A stretch of 64,000 nt of DNA from Arthrobacter oryzae (GCF_030718995.1 NZ_CP132204.1:3348001-3412000); one strand, 5' to 3'. Counted from the stretch's first letter, positions 32,637 to 42,259 are shown. The notes: generated by a model not told the origin, from the sequence alone. Numbers and translations: made by a program.

Positions 32637-33536
32637 GTGAGCAGCGAACAGGGTTCAGCAACTCTGGAAGGCACCGAACTCGATCTGGAAGACGCCGTCA
32701 TGGGTCCTACCGGGCGCCCCTACCGCGAATTCCCCGAGCCTGCGCCACTGTCGTCCCATGGCCCCGCCCGCGTGATCGCCATGGTGAACCAGAAAGGCGG
32801 CGTCGGCAAAACGACCTCCACGATTAACCTGGCTGCTGCGCTCGCCGAATACGGCCGCCGGGTCCTGCTGGTGGACTTTGATCCCCAGGGGGCACTGTCC
32901 GCAGGCCTTGGGACGAACCCGCATGAACTGGACCTGACGGTCTACAACGTCCTGATGGACCGCAAAGTGGACATCCGTGACGCCATCCAGCACACCGGCG
33001 TCGAAAACGTCGACCTGCTTCCGGCGAACATCGACCTCTCGGCCGCGGAAGTGCAGCTGGTCAACGAAGTTGCGCGCGAGCAGGTGCTGGACCGTGCCCT
33101 GAAAAAAGTGGAGGACGATTACGACGTCGTCCTGATCGACTGCCAGCCGTCGCTCGGCCTGCTGACGGTCAACGCCCTCACCGCCGCCCACGGAGTCATC
33201 ATTCCGCTGATCTGCGAGTTCTTCGCGCTGCGGGCAGTGGCGCTTCTGGTGGAAACCATCGACAAGGTCCAGGACCGGCTGAACCCGAGGCTCCAGGTGG
33301 ACGGGGTCCTGGCCACGATGTATGACGCCCGCACCCTGCACAGCCGCGAAGTCATCAGCCGGCTGGTGGAAGCCTTCGGAGATAAAGTCTTCGAGACCGT
33401 CATCAAGCGCTCCATCAAGTTTGCCGACGCCACGGTGGCCGCGGAGCCAATCACCAGCTACGCCGCCAACCACATCGGTGCCGACGCCTACCGCCGCCTG
33501 GCCAAGGAGCTGATTTCGCGCGGCGGCGCGCCCTAG
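32637..33536 (+). CDS. ParA-family ATPase upstream of scpAB
   Basis: 299-residue MinD/ParA ATPase with a deviant Walker A VNQKGGVGKTTST at about residues 50-62, Walker A' VDFDPQGALSAGLG and Walker B DVVLIDCQPSLGLL. No parB is adjacent. The order ParA-like, scpA, scpB, rluB, cmk, der equals Rv1708-Rv1713 of M. tuberculosis, so it is a conserved chromosomal gene, not plasmid-derived. GTG 32637 is preferred. An in-frame TTG/ATG region further upstream (32523 on) would add 38 residues, and no clear RBS settles the choice. Confidence 0.85.
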   Translation: MSSEQGSATLEGTELDLEDAVMGPTGRPYREFPEPAPLSSHGPARVIAMVNQKGGVGKTTSTINLAAALAEYGRRVLLVDFDPQGALSAGLGTNPHELDLTVYNVLMDRKVDIRDAIQHTGVENVDLLPANIDLSAAEVQLVNEVAREQVLDRALKKVEDDYDVVLIDCQPSLGLLTVNALTAAHGVIIPLICEFFALRAVALLVETIDKVQDRLNPRLQVDGVLATMYDARTLHSREVISRLVEAFGDKVFETVIKRSIKFADATVAAEPITSYAANHIGADAYRRLAKELISRGGAP

Positions 33537-33544
33537 CCAAGGCC

Positions 33545-34384
33545 GTGGCACTGGCAGGCACGCCGCTCGCGGAGCCGGCGAAAAAATCCGGCTTCGAAGT
33601 GCGGCTCGCCAACTTCACCGGACCCTTCGACCTGCTGCTCGGCCTCATCAGCAAGCATCAGCTGGACATCACCGAGGTTGCCCTGGCCACGGTGACCGAT
33701 GAATTCATCAAGTACATCCGCAACCTCCAGCAGCTGGGGGAGGAATGGGCGCTGGATGAAGCCAGCGAATTCCTGGTCATTGCCGCCACGCTTTTGGACC
33801 TCAAGGCCGCCCGGCTCCTGCCGGCAGGTGAAGTGGAGGACGACGAAGACGTCGCCCTGCTCGAAGCTCGTGACCTCCTCTTTGCCCGGCTGCTCCAATA
33901 CAAGGCCTTCAAGCAGGTGGCCGGCCTGATCAACTCCACCCTTGAACTCGAGGCCCGCAGCTACCCCCGCCAGGTCGCACTGGAACCCGGGTTCGCGGCA
34001 TTGCTTCCGGAACTCGTGTGGCGCCACACACCAGCGCAGTTCGCTGCCCTCGCGGAGGCGGCGCTGAAACCCAGGGAAGCGGCGCCGACCGAGGTTGGCC
34101 TGGCGCACCTGCACGGGAGCGCCGTGAGCGTCAAGGAACAGGCTGAAATCCTTGGGCTGAAGCTTCAGGCGGGAAAGCCGCTGTCCTTCCGGGCACTGAT
34201 CGCCGATGCTGAATCAACGATGGTTGTGGTGGCCCGCTTCCTGGCGCTCCTGGAAATGTTCAGGGACACGGTGGTTGCGTTCGACCAGCTGCTCCCTCTG
34301 GGCGACCTGACAGTGCACTGGACGGCGGGACACGATCATTGGAGCAGTGACAATCTCAGCGAAGAATACGAGGAGCAGCCTTGA
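33545..34384 (+). CDS. scpA: segregation and condensation protein A
   Basis: 279-residue kleisin subunit of the SMC-ScpAB condensin complex, which organises and segregates the chromosome. The N-terminal SMC-neck-binding region is FTGPFDLLLGLISKHQLDITEVALA. A central DEASEFLVIAATLLDLKAARLLP helix and a C-terminal winged helix follow (VSVKEQAEIL, FRALIADAES). The GTG start at 33545 lies 8 bp after the ParA gene. The stop overlaps the scpB TTG by 4 bp. Confidence 0.93.
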   Translation: MALAGTPLAEPAKKSGFEVRLANFTGPFDLLLGLISKHQLDITEVALATVTDEFIKYIRNLQQLGEEWALDEASEFLVIAATLLDLKAARLLPAGEVEDDEDVALLEARDLLFARLLQYKAFKQVAGLINSTLELEARSYPRQVALEPGFAALLPELVWRHTPAQFAALAEAALKPREAAPTEVGLAHLHGSAVSVKEQAEILGLKLQAGKPLSFRALIADAESTMVVVARFLALLEMFRDTVVAFDQLLPLGDLTVHWTAGHDHWSSDNLSEEYEEQP

Positions 34385-35082
34385 GCGCCACCACACCGGA
34401 TCCGGCAAGCAGCGCGGAGGCGGACAGCGGACTGAACGTTGCTGAACTCCCCGGCGGCGCGCATGCCGCCCTCGAAGCTGTGCTGATGGTCATTGACCAG
34501 CCGGCCACCGCCGTCGAACTGGCCACAGGGCTCAACCTTACCGTCGACGCCGTCGAGCAGCTCCTGGCGGAACTTCAGCGTGAGTATAACGGCTATACTG
34601 TTAATGCCCCGGACTCGGACGTGGCCAGCGCAGATGGTATCAATACTGGTATCAACACTGTTGGCCACACATCCAGACCCCGGGGTTTTGAATTGCGGAA
34701 TATCGCCGGAGGCTGGCGCATCTATTCCCGCGCGGATTTCGCCGACGTCGTCGGAGGGTTCGTGCTGGAGGGACAGACAGCCAGGCTGACGCAGGCGGCA
34801 CTGGAAACGCTCGCCGTCATCGCTTACCGCCAGCCCGTATCAAGGGCCAGGGTGTCTGCAATTCGAGGAGTTAATGTTGACTCTGTCGTGCGGACGCTCA
34901 TGCAGCGGGGACTCATCGAAGACTCGGGTACCGATCCCGAATCAGGGGCCGTCCTTTACCGCACGACGTCGTACTTCCTGGAACGCATGGGAATCGGCTC
35001 GGTGGCTGAGTTGCCGCAGCTTTCACCCCATCTTCCAGGGCTTGAAGGCATCGAAGAGTTCTACGACGCCGGAAGAATGTAG
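34381..35082 (+). CDS. scpB: segregation and condensation protein B with an unusual insertion
   Basis: 233-residue partner of ScpA with two winged-helix domains. Typical phrases are LEAVLMVIDQPATA, RGFELRNIAGGWRIYSR, QAALETLAVIAYRQPVSRA and IRGVNVDSVVRTLMQRGLIE. The start is TTG 34381, inside the scpA stop (TTGA). About 30 residues after YNG (NAPDSDVASADGINTGINTV region) interrupt the usual short link before RGFELR and contain a 12-bp tandem DNA repeat. The insertion falls in a loop between secondary structures, so the protein is probably functional. Confidence 0.92.
   Translation: MSATTPDPASSAEADSGLNVAELPGGAHAALEAVLMVIDQPATAVELATGLNLTVDAVEQLLAELQREYNGYTVNAPDSDVASADGINTGINTVGHTSRPRGFELRNIAGGWRIYSRADFADVVGGFVLEGQTARLTQAALETLAVIAYRQPVSRARVSAIRGVNVDSVVRTLMQRGLIEDSGTDPESGAVLYRTTSYFLERMGIGSVAELPQLSPHLPGLEGIEEFYDAGRM
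34636..34659 (+). repeat. 12-bp tandem repeat inside scpB
   Basis: GGTATCAATACT is followed directly by GGTATCAACACT (one difference), encoding GINT-GINT in the scpB insertion. Local composition is more A+T-rich than the rest of the gene. Confidence 0.9.
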
Positions 35083-35192
35083 GCAGTATCCATGCCTGCG
35101 CACGAGAATCCACCAGGGCGGACTTAATCCGCCCGGCTGGCTAGTGTTGTCGGGAGACAACCAACGCCGGCCACCATAACGAAGGACGGGTC

Positions 35193-36398
35193 ATGACACA
35201 GGCGGGACGCCAGGGTTCACCACGTAACAGTTCGGGACGCAATAGCGCCGGACAAAACAAGGCCGGACGCAATCCGGTACAGGGCGGCGGCAGCCGCGGA
35301 GGCGGGGCCGGCGGCGCCGGCTACAAAGGCGGCGGCGACCGCCCCTTCAAGCGCCCCAAGCCTCGCGAAGAGGCCTTCATCGATCCGGACCTGCAGGGTC
35401 CGGCGGGCGCACCGGCAGACCGCCCGGCAGCCGGTGACTGGAAGCAGGGCAAACCTGCAGCCCGGAAGCCCGGCGCACGCAAGCCCGGCGCCGGCAAGGA
35501 GCCCGGCACCCCGGGCGCCCTCAAGCCCAAGCCGCGGTCCGCTTCGGCGAAGACCTTCGGCACGCGCGCTTTCGGCGGCGAACGGTTCGGCCAGAACCTC
35601 GGCCCCGTCCGCAAGCCGTCGCGGAAGCGCGGACCCCGCGGCGACGTGCCGCAGTCCGAAATGCACGATGCCGACGGCATCCGCCTGCAGAAGGTCATGG
35701 CCTCCGCCGGCGTCGCTTCCCGGCGCGTGTGCGAGGAAATGATCTCGGAAGGCCGCGTGGAAGTGGACGGCAAGGTTGTCACCGAGCTCGGCGTCCGCGT
35801 CGACCCGAAGACCGCCGTGATCCACGTCGACGGCCTGCGCATCCAGCTGGACGAGAACATGGTCTACATGGTGTTCAACAAGCCCAAGGGTGTTGTGTCC
35901 ACCATGGAGGACCCTGACGGCCGTCCGTGCATCAGCGACTTCGTCCGCAACACGCACGGCGAACGCCTCTTCCACGTGGGACGCCTCGACGTCGCCACCG
36001 AGGGCCTGCTGCTGCTGACGAACGACGGCGAACTCGCCAACCGTTTGACGCACCCGTCCTACGAGGTGCCAAAGACGTACCTGGTCCAGGTCCGCGGCCC
36101 GTTCCCGCAGGGAATCGGCGCGCAGCTCAAGGCCGGTGTTGAACTGGAGGACGGCTTCGCCTCGGTGGACTCGTTCAAGCTGGTGGACTCCACCCCGGGC
36201 CACGTGCTGATCGAGGTTGTGCTGCACTCCGGCAAGAACCGCATCGTCCGCCGCCTGTTCGACGCCGTCGGGTTCCCGGTACTCCGCCTGGTGCGGGTCA
36301 AGGTGGGCCCCATCGGCCTGGGCGACCAGCGCCAGGGGAGCATCCGCAACCTCGGCAAGCAGGAAGTCGGCCACCTGCTGGCATCCGTAGGGCTGTAG
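35193..36398 (+). CDS. rluB: 23S rRNA pseudouridine synthase, RluB/RsuA family, with long basic N-terminus
   Basis: 401-residue pseudouridine synthase. The S4 domain starts near residue 165 (RLQKVMASAGVASRR). The catalytic motif GRLDVATEGLLLLTNDGE has Asp266, and the C-terminal KNRIVRRLFDAVGFPVLRLVRV is typical of the RluB/RsuA family. The first 150 residues are disordered and rich in Gly, Arg, Lys and Pro (repeated KPGA). They are probably an RNA-binding tail. ATG 35193 is preceded by GAAGGACGG. It lies 110 bp after scpB, as in M. tuberculosis. Confidence 0.93.
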   Translation: MTQAGRQGSPRNSSGRNSAGQNKAGRNPVQGGGSRGGGAGGAGYKGGGDRPFKRPKPREEAFIDPDLQGPAGAPADRPAAGDWKQGKPAARKPGARKPGAGKEPGTPGALKPKPRSASAKTFGTRAFGGERFGQNLGPVRKPSRKRGPRGDVPQSEMHDADGIRLQKVMASAGVASRRVCEEMISEGRVEVDGKVVTELGVRVDPKTAVIHVDGLRIQLDENMVYMVFNKPKGVVSTMEDPDGRPCISDFVRNTHGERLFHVGRLDVATEGLLLLTNDGELANRLTHPSYEVPKTYLVQVRGPFPQGIGAQLKAGVELEDGFASVDSFKLVDSTPGHVLIEVVLHSGKNRIVRRLFDAVGFPVLRLVRVKVGPIGLGDQRQGSIRNLGKQEVGHLLASVGL

Positions 36399-36401
36399 TC
36401 C

Positions 36402-37511
36402 ATGTCTGCCTTTCGTACCCACGGACGCGGCCACCTGCGCGGCCCGGTGGTGGTTATCGGAACGGGACTGCTGGGGACCAGCATCGGCCTCGGACTCCGG
36501 GGCCGCGGCGTCTCGGTGTTCCTGTCCGACCCGTCACCCACCAACCAGGCGGTCGCCGTCGATATCGGGGCAGGCCTTCCGTTGTCGCGCCTTGGCGACG
36601 AGCAGCCCGAACTCGTTGTCGTGGCCGCTCCGCCGGACGTTACAGCGGACGTGGTGGAGCGCGCACTGACTGAGTACCCGGCCGCAACCGTGGTGGACAT
36701 CGCCAGCGTCAAGGCCGGCATCCTGGCCGACCTTCGGGGGCGCGGCGTGGACCTTGCCCGCTACGTGGGCACACATCCGATGGCCGGCCGGGAAAAGTCA
36801 GGGCCCGTGGCGGCCCGCGGTGAGCTGTTCACCTCCATGCCCTGGGTAGTTTGCCCTTCCGGGGAAACGTCGCCCGGTGCCCTGCTGGCCGCCCGTGCCC
36901 TGGCCACGGACCTCGGTGCCGTGGTCACGCAGTTCGGCGCAGAGGAACATGACCACGCTGTAGCGCTCGTGTCGCACCTTCCCCAGGTGATGTCATCGCT
37001 GGTGGCCAGCCGGCTGCAGGGTACGCCCCTGCACGCCCTGTCCCTGGCCGGAAACGGCTTGCGCGACGTCACCCGCATCGCGGCCAGCGATCCGACGCTG
37101 TGGGTCCAGATCCTGGGCGCCAATGCGGGCCCGGTGGTCGAGATCCTGCACGGAGTGCGGGAGGACCTCAACCGCCTGATCGGCACGCTTGAAGATCCTG
37201 CCGCCCCCGGTGCCCGCCTGGACCTGGCCCAGCTAATCAGTGAGGGAAACGCCGGGCAGTCCAGGATTCCCGGCAAGCATGGCGGACCGCCGCAGGCGTA
37301 TTCCTGGTTGACCGTCCTGGTGGACGACCGGCCGGGGCAGATCGCCCGCCTCCTGACGGAGATCGGCGAAATCGGGGTCAACCTCGAAGACCTGCGGCTG
37401 GACCATTCGTCCGGGCAGAATGTAGGAATGGTGGAACTGTCGGTTTTGCCCAACAAACATGATCTGCTCATCGAAGCACTCAACGACCGTGGATGGCGGG
37501 TACTGCAGTAA
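36402..37511 (+). CDS. tyrA: prephenate dehydrogenase
   Basis: 369-residue NAD(P)-dependent enzyme converting prephenate to 4-hydroxyphenylpyruvate for tyrosine synthesis. The Rossmann fold begins VVVIGTGLLGTSIGLGL. The conserved THPMAGREKSG motif binds substrate. A C-terminal ACT domain (about 300-369, TVLVDDRPGQIARLLTEIGE) suggests feedback control by an aromatic amino acid. ATG 36402 lies 3 bp after rluB, and the stop TAA overlaps the cmk ATG by one base. Confidence 0.94.
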   Translation: MSAFRTHGRGHLRGPVVVIGTGLLGTSIGLGLRGRGVSVFLSDPSPTNQAVAVDIGAGLPLSRLGDEQPELVVVAAPPDVTADVVERALTEYPAATVVDIASVKAGILADLRGRGVDLARYVGTHPMAGREKSGPVAARGELFTSMPWVVCPSGETSPGALLAARALATDLGAVVTQFGAEEHDHAVALVSHLPQVMSSLVASRLQGTPLHALSLAGNGLRDVTRIAASDPTLWVQILGANAGPVVEILHGVREDLNRLIGTLEDPAAPGARLDLAQLISEGNAGQSRIPGKHGGPPQAYSWLTVLVDDRPGQIARLLTEIGEIGVNLEDLRLDHSSGQNVGMVELSVLPNKHDLLIEALNDRGWRVLQ

Positions 37512-38224
37512 TGACACAGGAACTCATTGACACCGTGCCCATGCTTCGCCAGGGCAGGCCGCTGGTGGTTGCCATCGACGGCCCTTCCGGGTCCGGAAAG
37601 TCCAGCGTCAGCAGGGAAGTGGCACGACGCCTCCGACTGGCCTACCTGGACACGGGCGCCATGTACCGTGCCCTGACCTGGTACTGCCTGGACCGGGGCA
37701 TCGACCTGGGCGACGCAGGGGCCATCGAGCAGGCCTCCGAGGACCTGCCGCTGGACGTCAGCACCAGCCCGAACGAGGACTACGTCCGGGTCGGCGGCAC
37801 CGACGTCACGCAGGCGATCCGGGAACCGGCAATCTCCTCAGCCGTCAGTGCCATCGCCACCACTCTCGGTGCGCGGAAGGAACTGGTGCGCCGGCAACGT
37901 GAACTGATCGAGGTCCACCACCGCCGCATCGTGGTCGAAGGACGCGACATCACCACCGTCGTCGCTCCCGGCGCCGAAGTCCGCATGCTGCTGACTGCCA
38001 GCGAGGAGGCCAGGCTGCGCCGCCGGGGCGTCCAGCTGGGCGGTACGCAGAGCGCCGAGCAGCTGGCGGCCCAGGTCACCCAGCGCGACGCCAAGGACTC
38101 GACCGTCGTCAACTTCACCACGGCTGCGGACGGTGTCGTCACCCTGGATTCGTCGGATCTGGACTTCGACGGCACCGTTGACGCGGCCCTGGGTATCGTC
38201 AACAAGGTCCTCAACCGTGACTGA
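37511..38224 (+). CDS. cmk: cytidylate kinase
   Basis: Phosphorylates CMP and dCMP. The 237-residue product has P-loop AIDGPSGSGKSSVSRE, the substrate segment YLDTGAMYRALTW and the lid region AQVTQRDAKDS. ATG 37511 overlaps the tyrA stop (TAATG). Upstream in-frame starts lie inside tyrA and are not used. It is part of the rluB-tyrA-cmk-plsC-der run. Confidence 0.95.
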   Translation: MTQELIDTVPMLRQGRPLVVAIDGPSGSGKSSVSREVARRLRLAYLDTGAMYRALTWYCLDRGIDLGDAGAIEQASEDLPLDVSTSPNEDYVRVGGTDVTQAIREPAISSAVSAIATTLGARKELVRRQRELIEVHHRRIVVEGRDITTVVAPGAEVRMLLTASEEARLRRRGVQLGGTQSAEQLAAQVTQRDAKDSTVVNFTTAADGVVTLDSSDLDFDGTVDAALGIVNKVLNRD

Positions 38225-38975
38225 CGCAGGGGGCACCCGTCCCGTCCGGGCGCAGGCAGGCGGCGGCGGCGTACTCCCGGGCGGATGGACAATGGCCTGG
38301 AGCCGGCCGGTCGGATGGATCCTGGACCATGTGGTCTACCGGACCACAGTCCACGGACGGGAGAACGTTCCCGTTGAAGGTCCCGTGATCTTCGCCGGCA
38401 ACCACATCAGCTTCCTGGACGGGCCGGTGATGTTCGGCGCGTCACCGCGCCCCATGCACATACTCGTTAAGAAGGAAATGTTCAAAGGCTTCCTCGGGGG
38501 CGTCCTCAAGGCTTCGGGCCAGCTTCCGGTGGACCGTTCAGGCGACCGTGCCGCGCTGCAGCTCAGCAAAAGCGCGCTCGACGCCGGCCGGTGCGTCGGT
38601 ATCCTCCCCGAAGGAACGAGGGGGAGCGGTGAGGCCACCACCATTAACAACGGGGTTGCCTGGCTTGCGCTGAACTCCGGCGCGACCGTGGTTCCCGTGG
38701 CCATCCTGGGCACCAGGATCGCCGGCGAACACCTCGACGCCGTTCCGCGGCCGGGCCGGCGGCTGCACGTCAGTTTCGGCAAGGCGCTGGCTGTGGGTCG
38801 CAGGCCCGGCGAGACAGGGCGTGTTTCAATGGACAGGGCGGGAAATGAGATCCGCGCTGCGTTGGCACGGCATGTCCAGCAAACGATTCAACTCAGCGGG
38901 CAGCCCTTGCCCGGCGCGGATTCCCCGCAAAAACGTCATGAAGAAGTAGCCGGGACGCCGGCAGATCACCACTAA
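38217..38975 (+). CDS. 1-acyl-sn-glycerol-3-phosphate acyltransferase (PlsC family)
   Basis: 252-residue membrane-associated acyltransferase making phosphatidic acid. The HX4D motif is NHISFLD, with PVDRSGD, the phosphate-binding [11 protein letters not shown] and a VVPVAILG block. The start is taken as GTG 38217, overlapping the cmk stop by 8 bp. ATG 38292 is a shorter alternative, with the first 25 residues looking disordered. A second PlsC-type gene lies at 55132. A cmk-acyltransferase-der order is frequent in bacteria, sometimes as a fusion. Confidence 0.87.
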   Translation: MTDAGGTRPVRAQAGGGGVLPGGWTMAWSRPVGWILDHVVYRTTVHGRENVPVEGPVIFAGNHISFLDGPVMFGASPRPMHILVKKEMFKGFLGGVLKASGQLPVDRSGDRAALQLSKSALDAGRCVGILPEGTRGSGEATTINNGVAWLALNSGATVVPVAILGTRIAGEHLDAVPRPGRRLHVSFGKALAVGRRPGETGRVSMDRAGNEIRAALARHVQQTIQLSGQPLPGADSPQKRHEEVAGTPADHH

Positions 38976-38985
38976 GGAAAGTGCA

Positions 38986-40536
38986 ATGAGCGATACGACT
39001 CAAGCCTCCGGCAAATTTGGCGCCGGCGAAGACGAATACACGCCCACCGGCACGGACCAGGTGGCGGAGCATCTTGCTGCCCTGGACGATGACGAGGCAG
39101 AGCTTCGAGCCGCCTCCCTCCGGGCCGGCCTGGACGACTACGAACTGGATGAGGAAGACGCCGCCCTCCTGAGCGGCCACTATGACGACCAGGACTTCGA
39201 CGGCCCGGTCAAGCTCGATCCGGTGCTGGCCATCATCGGCCGACCCAACGTGGGCAAGTCCACCCTGGTGAACCGTATCCTCGGCCGCCGCGAAGCCGTG
39301 GTGGAGGATACCCCCGGCGTCACGCGCGACCGGGTGATGTACTCGGCCACGTGGAACGGCCGGAACTTCACGGTCGTTGACACCGGCGGCTGGGAGCACG
39401 ATGCCCGGGGCATCCACGCCCGGGTCGCAGAGCAGGCCGAGATGGCCGTGGAACTCGCCGACGCCGTGCTGTTCGTCGTCGACTCCGCCGTCGGCGCCAC
39501 CGCCACGGACGAAGCGGTCGTCAAAATGCTCCGCAAGTCCAAGAAGCCGGTCATCATGGTGGCCAACAAGGTGGACGACTTTGCGCAGGAAGCCGACTCG
39601 GCAACGCTCTGGGGCCTCGGCTTCGGCGAGCCGTACCCGGTTTCGGCACTGCACGGCCGGGGCGTCGCCGACCTCCTCGACCACGTAATGGACACCCTGC
39701 CTGAGTACTCAACGATCGAAGGGCTGGAGCGCTCCGGCGGCCCGCGCCGTATCGCACTGATCGGCCGTCCGAACGTGGGCAAGTCCTCCCTGCTGAACAA
39801 GCTGGCGGGCTCTGAGCGCGTTGTCGTGGACAACACCGCCGGCACCACGCGCGACCCCGTCGATGAATTCATCGAACTCGGCGGCCGCACCTGGCGCTTC
39901 GTCGACACCGCCGGCATCCGCCGCCGCCAGCACATGGCGCAGGGCGCGGACTTCTACGCCTCGCTGCGTACGCAGAGCGCCCTCGAAAAGGCCGAGGTCG
40001 CCGTCGTGCTCCTCGCCGTGGACGAAGTGCTCAGCGAACAGGATGTCCGCATCCTGCAGCTGGCCATTGAATCCGGCCGCGCACTGGTTCTCGCGTTCAA
40101 CAAGTGGGACCTGCTGGATGACGAACGCCGCACCTACCTGGAACGTGAAATCGAGCAGGACCTGGCCCACGTGGCCTGGGCGCCGCGCGTGAACATTTCG
40201 GCGCTGACCGGCTGGCACAAGGACCGCCTGGTTCCTGCGTTGGACACGGCACTGGAAAGCTGGGACAAGCGCATCCCCACCGGGCGCCTGAACGCCTTCC
40301 TCGGCGAGCTCGTGGCTGCGCACCCGCACCCGGTCCGCGGCGGCAAGCAGCCCCGCATCCTCTTCGGCACCCAGGCTTCCAGCCGCCCGCCGAAATTTGT
40401 CCTGTTCACCACCGGATTCCTGGACCCGGGATACCGCCGCTTCATCACCCGGCGCCTCCGCGAAACCTTCGGTTTCGAGGGAACGCCCATTGAGGTCAAC
40501 ATGCGCGTCCGTGAAAAGCGCGGCAAGAAGCGTTAA
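38986..40536 (+). CDS. der: ribosome-associated GTPase Der (EngA)
   Basis: 516-residue tandem GTPase needed for 50S ribosome assembly. The first G domain has [21 protein letters not shown] and NKVDD. The second has [24 protein letters not shown] and FNKWDL. The C-terminal KH-like domain ends in the basic [13 protein letters not shown] strongly acidic 75-residue N-terminal extension precedes the first G domain, as in other actinobacteria. ATG 38986 has AAGGAAAG upstream, 10 bp after plsC. Confidence 0.96.
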   Translation: MSDTTQASGKFGAGEDEYTPTGTDQVAEHLAALDDDEAELRAASLRAGLDDYELDEEDAALLSGHYDDQDFDGPVKLDPVLAIIGRPNVGKSTLVNRILGRREAVVEDTPGVTRDRVMYSATWNGRNFTVVDTGGWEHDARGIHARVAEQAEMAVELADAVLFVVDSAVGATATDEAVVKMLRKSKKPVIMVANKVDDFAQEADSATLWGLGFGEPYPVSALHGRGVADLLDHVMDTLPEYSTIEGLERSGGPRRIALIGRPNVGKSSLLNKLAGSERVVVDNTAGTTRDPVDEFIELGGRTWRFVDTAGIRRRQHMAQGADFYASLRTQSALEKAEVAVVLLAVDEVLSEQDVRILQLAIESGRALVLAFNKWDLLDDERRTYLEREIEQDLAHVAWAPRVNISALTGWHKDRLVPALDTALESWDKRIPTGRLNAFLGELVAAHPHPVRGGKQPRILFGTQASSRPPKFVLFTTGFLDPGYRRFITRRLRETFGFEGTPIEVNMRVREKRGKKR

Positions 40537-40685
40537 TCACGGCACACGTTGCATGTGTCACACAGAAAGTGTCACTTGCACCCTCTGACATCGTGTAAGC
40601 TTTTCAAGGTGGTTCGGCCGGACTGCTTAGGTGAAAATCGCAGGGAAACCTGGGACGCCACCGAAGCGGAGAACGGCGGGACTAA

Positions 40686-40762
<77 letters not shown>

Positions 40763-40767
40763 GCAGG

Positions 40768-40815
40768 AAAAACCGCTCCGTTTCCGGGAATCATCCCGGG
40801 ACGGGGCGGTTTTTC
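40768..40815 (+). terminator. terminator after tRNA-Pro
   Basis: A long hairpin with AAAAACCGCTCCG on the left and CGGGGCGGTTTTT on the right, plus inner TCCGGGA/TCCCGGG pairing and a few wobbles. It ends in a T-run at 40810-40814. It lies between the tRNA and the convergent glycosylase gene. Confidence 0.8.
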
Positions 40816-40834
40816 TTTGTGCCGGTATGGCGCC

Positions 40835-41725
40835 CTACTTCAGGAAACGGGACGTCCTCCGGTCCGCCAGGATCTTGCCGCCTGTCTGGCAGGTCGCGCA
40901 GTACTGCAACGCCCTGTCGGCAAAAGACACTTCACGGATGGTGTCCCCGCAGACGGGGCACTCCTCACCGGTCCGGCCGTGGACGCGCATGGTGTTCCGC
41001 TTCGCGTCCTTCAATTCGTTGGGCGCCTTTCCCACAGCCTCCGCCACCGCCTGGCCCAGGATGCTGTGGACGGAGTCGTAGAGGACGCGGACGGACGCCG
41101 GGTCCAGGGACTTCGCGATGGCGAAGGGGGAGATCCGCGCCGCGTGCAGGATTTCGTCGCTGTAGGCGTTTCCGATGCCGGCGATCACTCCCTGGTTCCG
41201 TAACAGTCCCTTAATCTGCTGGGTGCTCGCGGCGAGAATGTCAGCAAAAGCATCAAGGCCGAACGAGTCGCTCAACGGATCGGGGCCCAGGGTGGCGACC
41301 GCCGGGATCTGTTCCGGGTCCCGGACCACGTAGAGTGCGAGGCTCTTCTTGGTGCCTGCCTCGGTGAGGTCGATCCCTATCTGTACAGTGCCGCCATCGG
41401 CGTCCGGCCGGTTCCTGGTGAACTCCAGCCGCGCAGCGATGTACCCCTTGCCCCGTGCCAGCACGGCATGCGAGGGCGATTCCGTGTACCTGAGCCAGCC
41501 GGCCTTGGCCAGGTGGAACGCGAGATAGATTCCATCAGTGTCCAGGATGATGAATTTTCCCCGGCGCTGGACACCGGAGATGGTGCGGCCTTCCAACGCC
41601 GTATATGGCGGGTCTGCCGTCTTGAGTACCGCGAAGGACACGATCTGGATTTTCGTCAGTACAGCTCCACGAAGCCGGGCGCCCAGGAAAGCGCTCAGCC
41701 CGGCCACTTCGGGAAGTTCTGGCAT
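40835..41725 (-). CDS. Fpg/Nei-family DNA glycosylase/AP lyase
   Basis: 296-residue base-excision repair enzyme. The true start is the ATG giving MPELPEV, where Pro2 is the catalytic amine and Glu3 is essential, so upstream in-frame codons are excluded. The middle H2TH domain contains GIGNAYSDEILHAARISP. The C-terminal zinc finger has CPVC-GD and CATC. The sequence departs from classical MutM in several places (RRGKFIILDTDG, TRNRPDADGG), so it may be a Nei-like or actinobacterial Fpg paralog with a different lesion range. Confidence 0.88.
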   Translation of the reverse strand: MPELPEVAGLSAFLGARLRGAVLTKIQIVSFAVLKTADPPYTALEGRTISGVQRRGKFIILDTDGIYLAFHLAKAGWLRYTESPSHAVLARGKGYIAARLEFTRNRPDADGGTVQIGIDLTEAGTKKSLALYVVRDPEQIPAVATLGPDPLSDSFGLDAFADILAASTQQIKGLLRNQGVIAGIGNAYSDEILHAARISPFAIAKSLDPASVRVLYDSVHSILGQAVAEAVGKAPNELKDAKRNTMRVHGRTGEECPVCGDTIREVSFADRALQYCATCQTGGKILADRRTSRFLK

Positions 41726-41872
41726 GTCACTACTGTGCCACAAGGGTCCCGACAACGGCTCCCTGCCGCGGCTATCGATGTGCATATACTTTCAGCGGCG
41801 GCTTGTTCTGCAGACCTCCGTTGACATTGCTGATTGACCAATATTCGTGGTTGACCCGATGAAAGGCCCCTG

Positions 41873-42259
41873 ATGAGCAACATTCCCGAAGACCTGTCCT
41901 ACACTGCCGAACACGAGTGGGTTTCGGCCCCCAACGCCGAGGGCGTAGTGCGCGTAGGCATCACCGATTTCGCCCAGGACGCCCTGGGTGACGTCGTGTA
42001 TGCGCAGATGCCCGAAGTCGGCACCAAGGTCGCCGCGAACGAGGTCGTGGGCGAGGTTGAGTCCACGAAGAGCGTGAGCGACATCTATGCTCCCGTGAGC
42101 GGCGAAATCGTCGCCAGGAACGAGGCACTGGACACCGATTCGGCACTGATCAACAGCGATCCTTACGGCGAAGGCTGGCTCATCGAGGTCAAGCTCGCGG
42201 AGGCCGACGCGGTGGAGTCCCTGCTCAGTGCATCGGAGTACGAACAACAGGTAGGCTAA
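41873..42259 (+). CDS. gcvH: glycine cleavage system H protein
   Basis: 128-residue lipoyl carrier. The lipoylation site is Lys66 in VESTKSVSD, and the fold is preceded by YTAEHEWV and GITDFAQDALGDVVYAQ. No gcvT or gcvP is nearby. As in M. tuberculosis, gcvH stands directly before garA, so the linkage is to the garA cluster and not to the rest of the glycine system. ATG 41873 is preceded by a GAAAGG site. Confidence 0.95.
   Translation: MSNIPEDLSYTAEHEWVSAPNAEGVVRVGITDFAQDALGDVVYAQMPEVGTKVAANEVVGEVESTKSVSDIYAPVSGEIVARNEALDTDSALINSDPYGEGWLIEVKLAEADAVESLLSASEYEQQVG

Noticed and set aside
40573..40601. Promoter TTGCAC...TAAGCT before tRNA-Pro
   Set aside because: The spacer is only 14 bp, too short for a sigma-70-type promoter, and no alternative -35 fits well.
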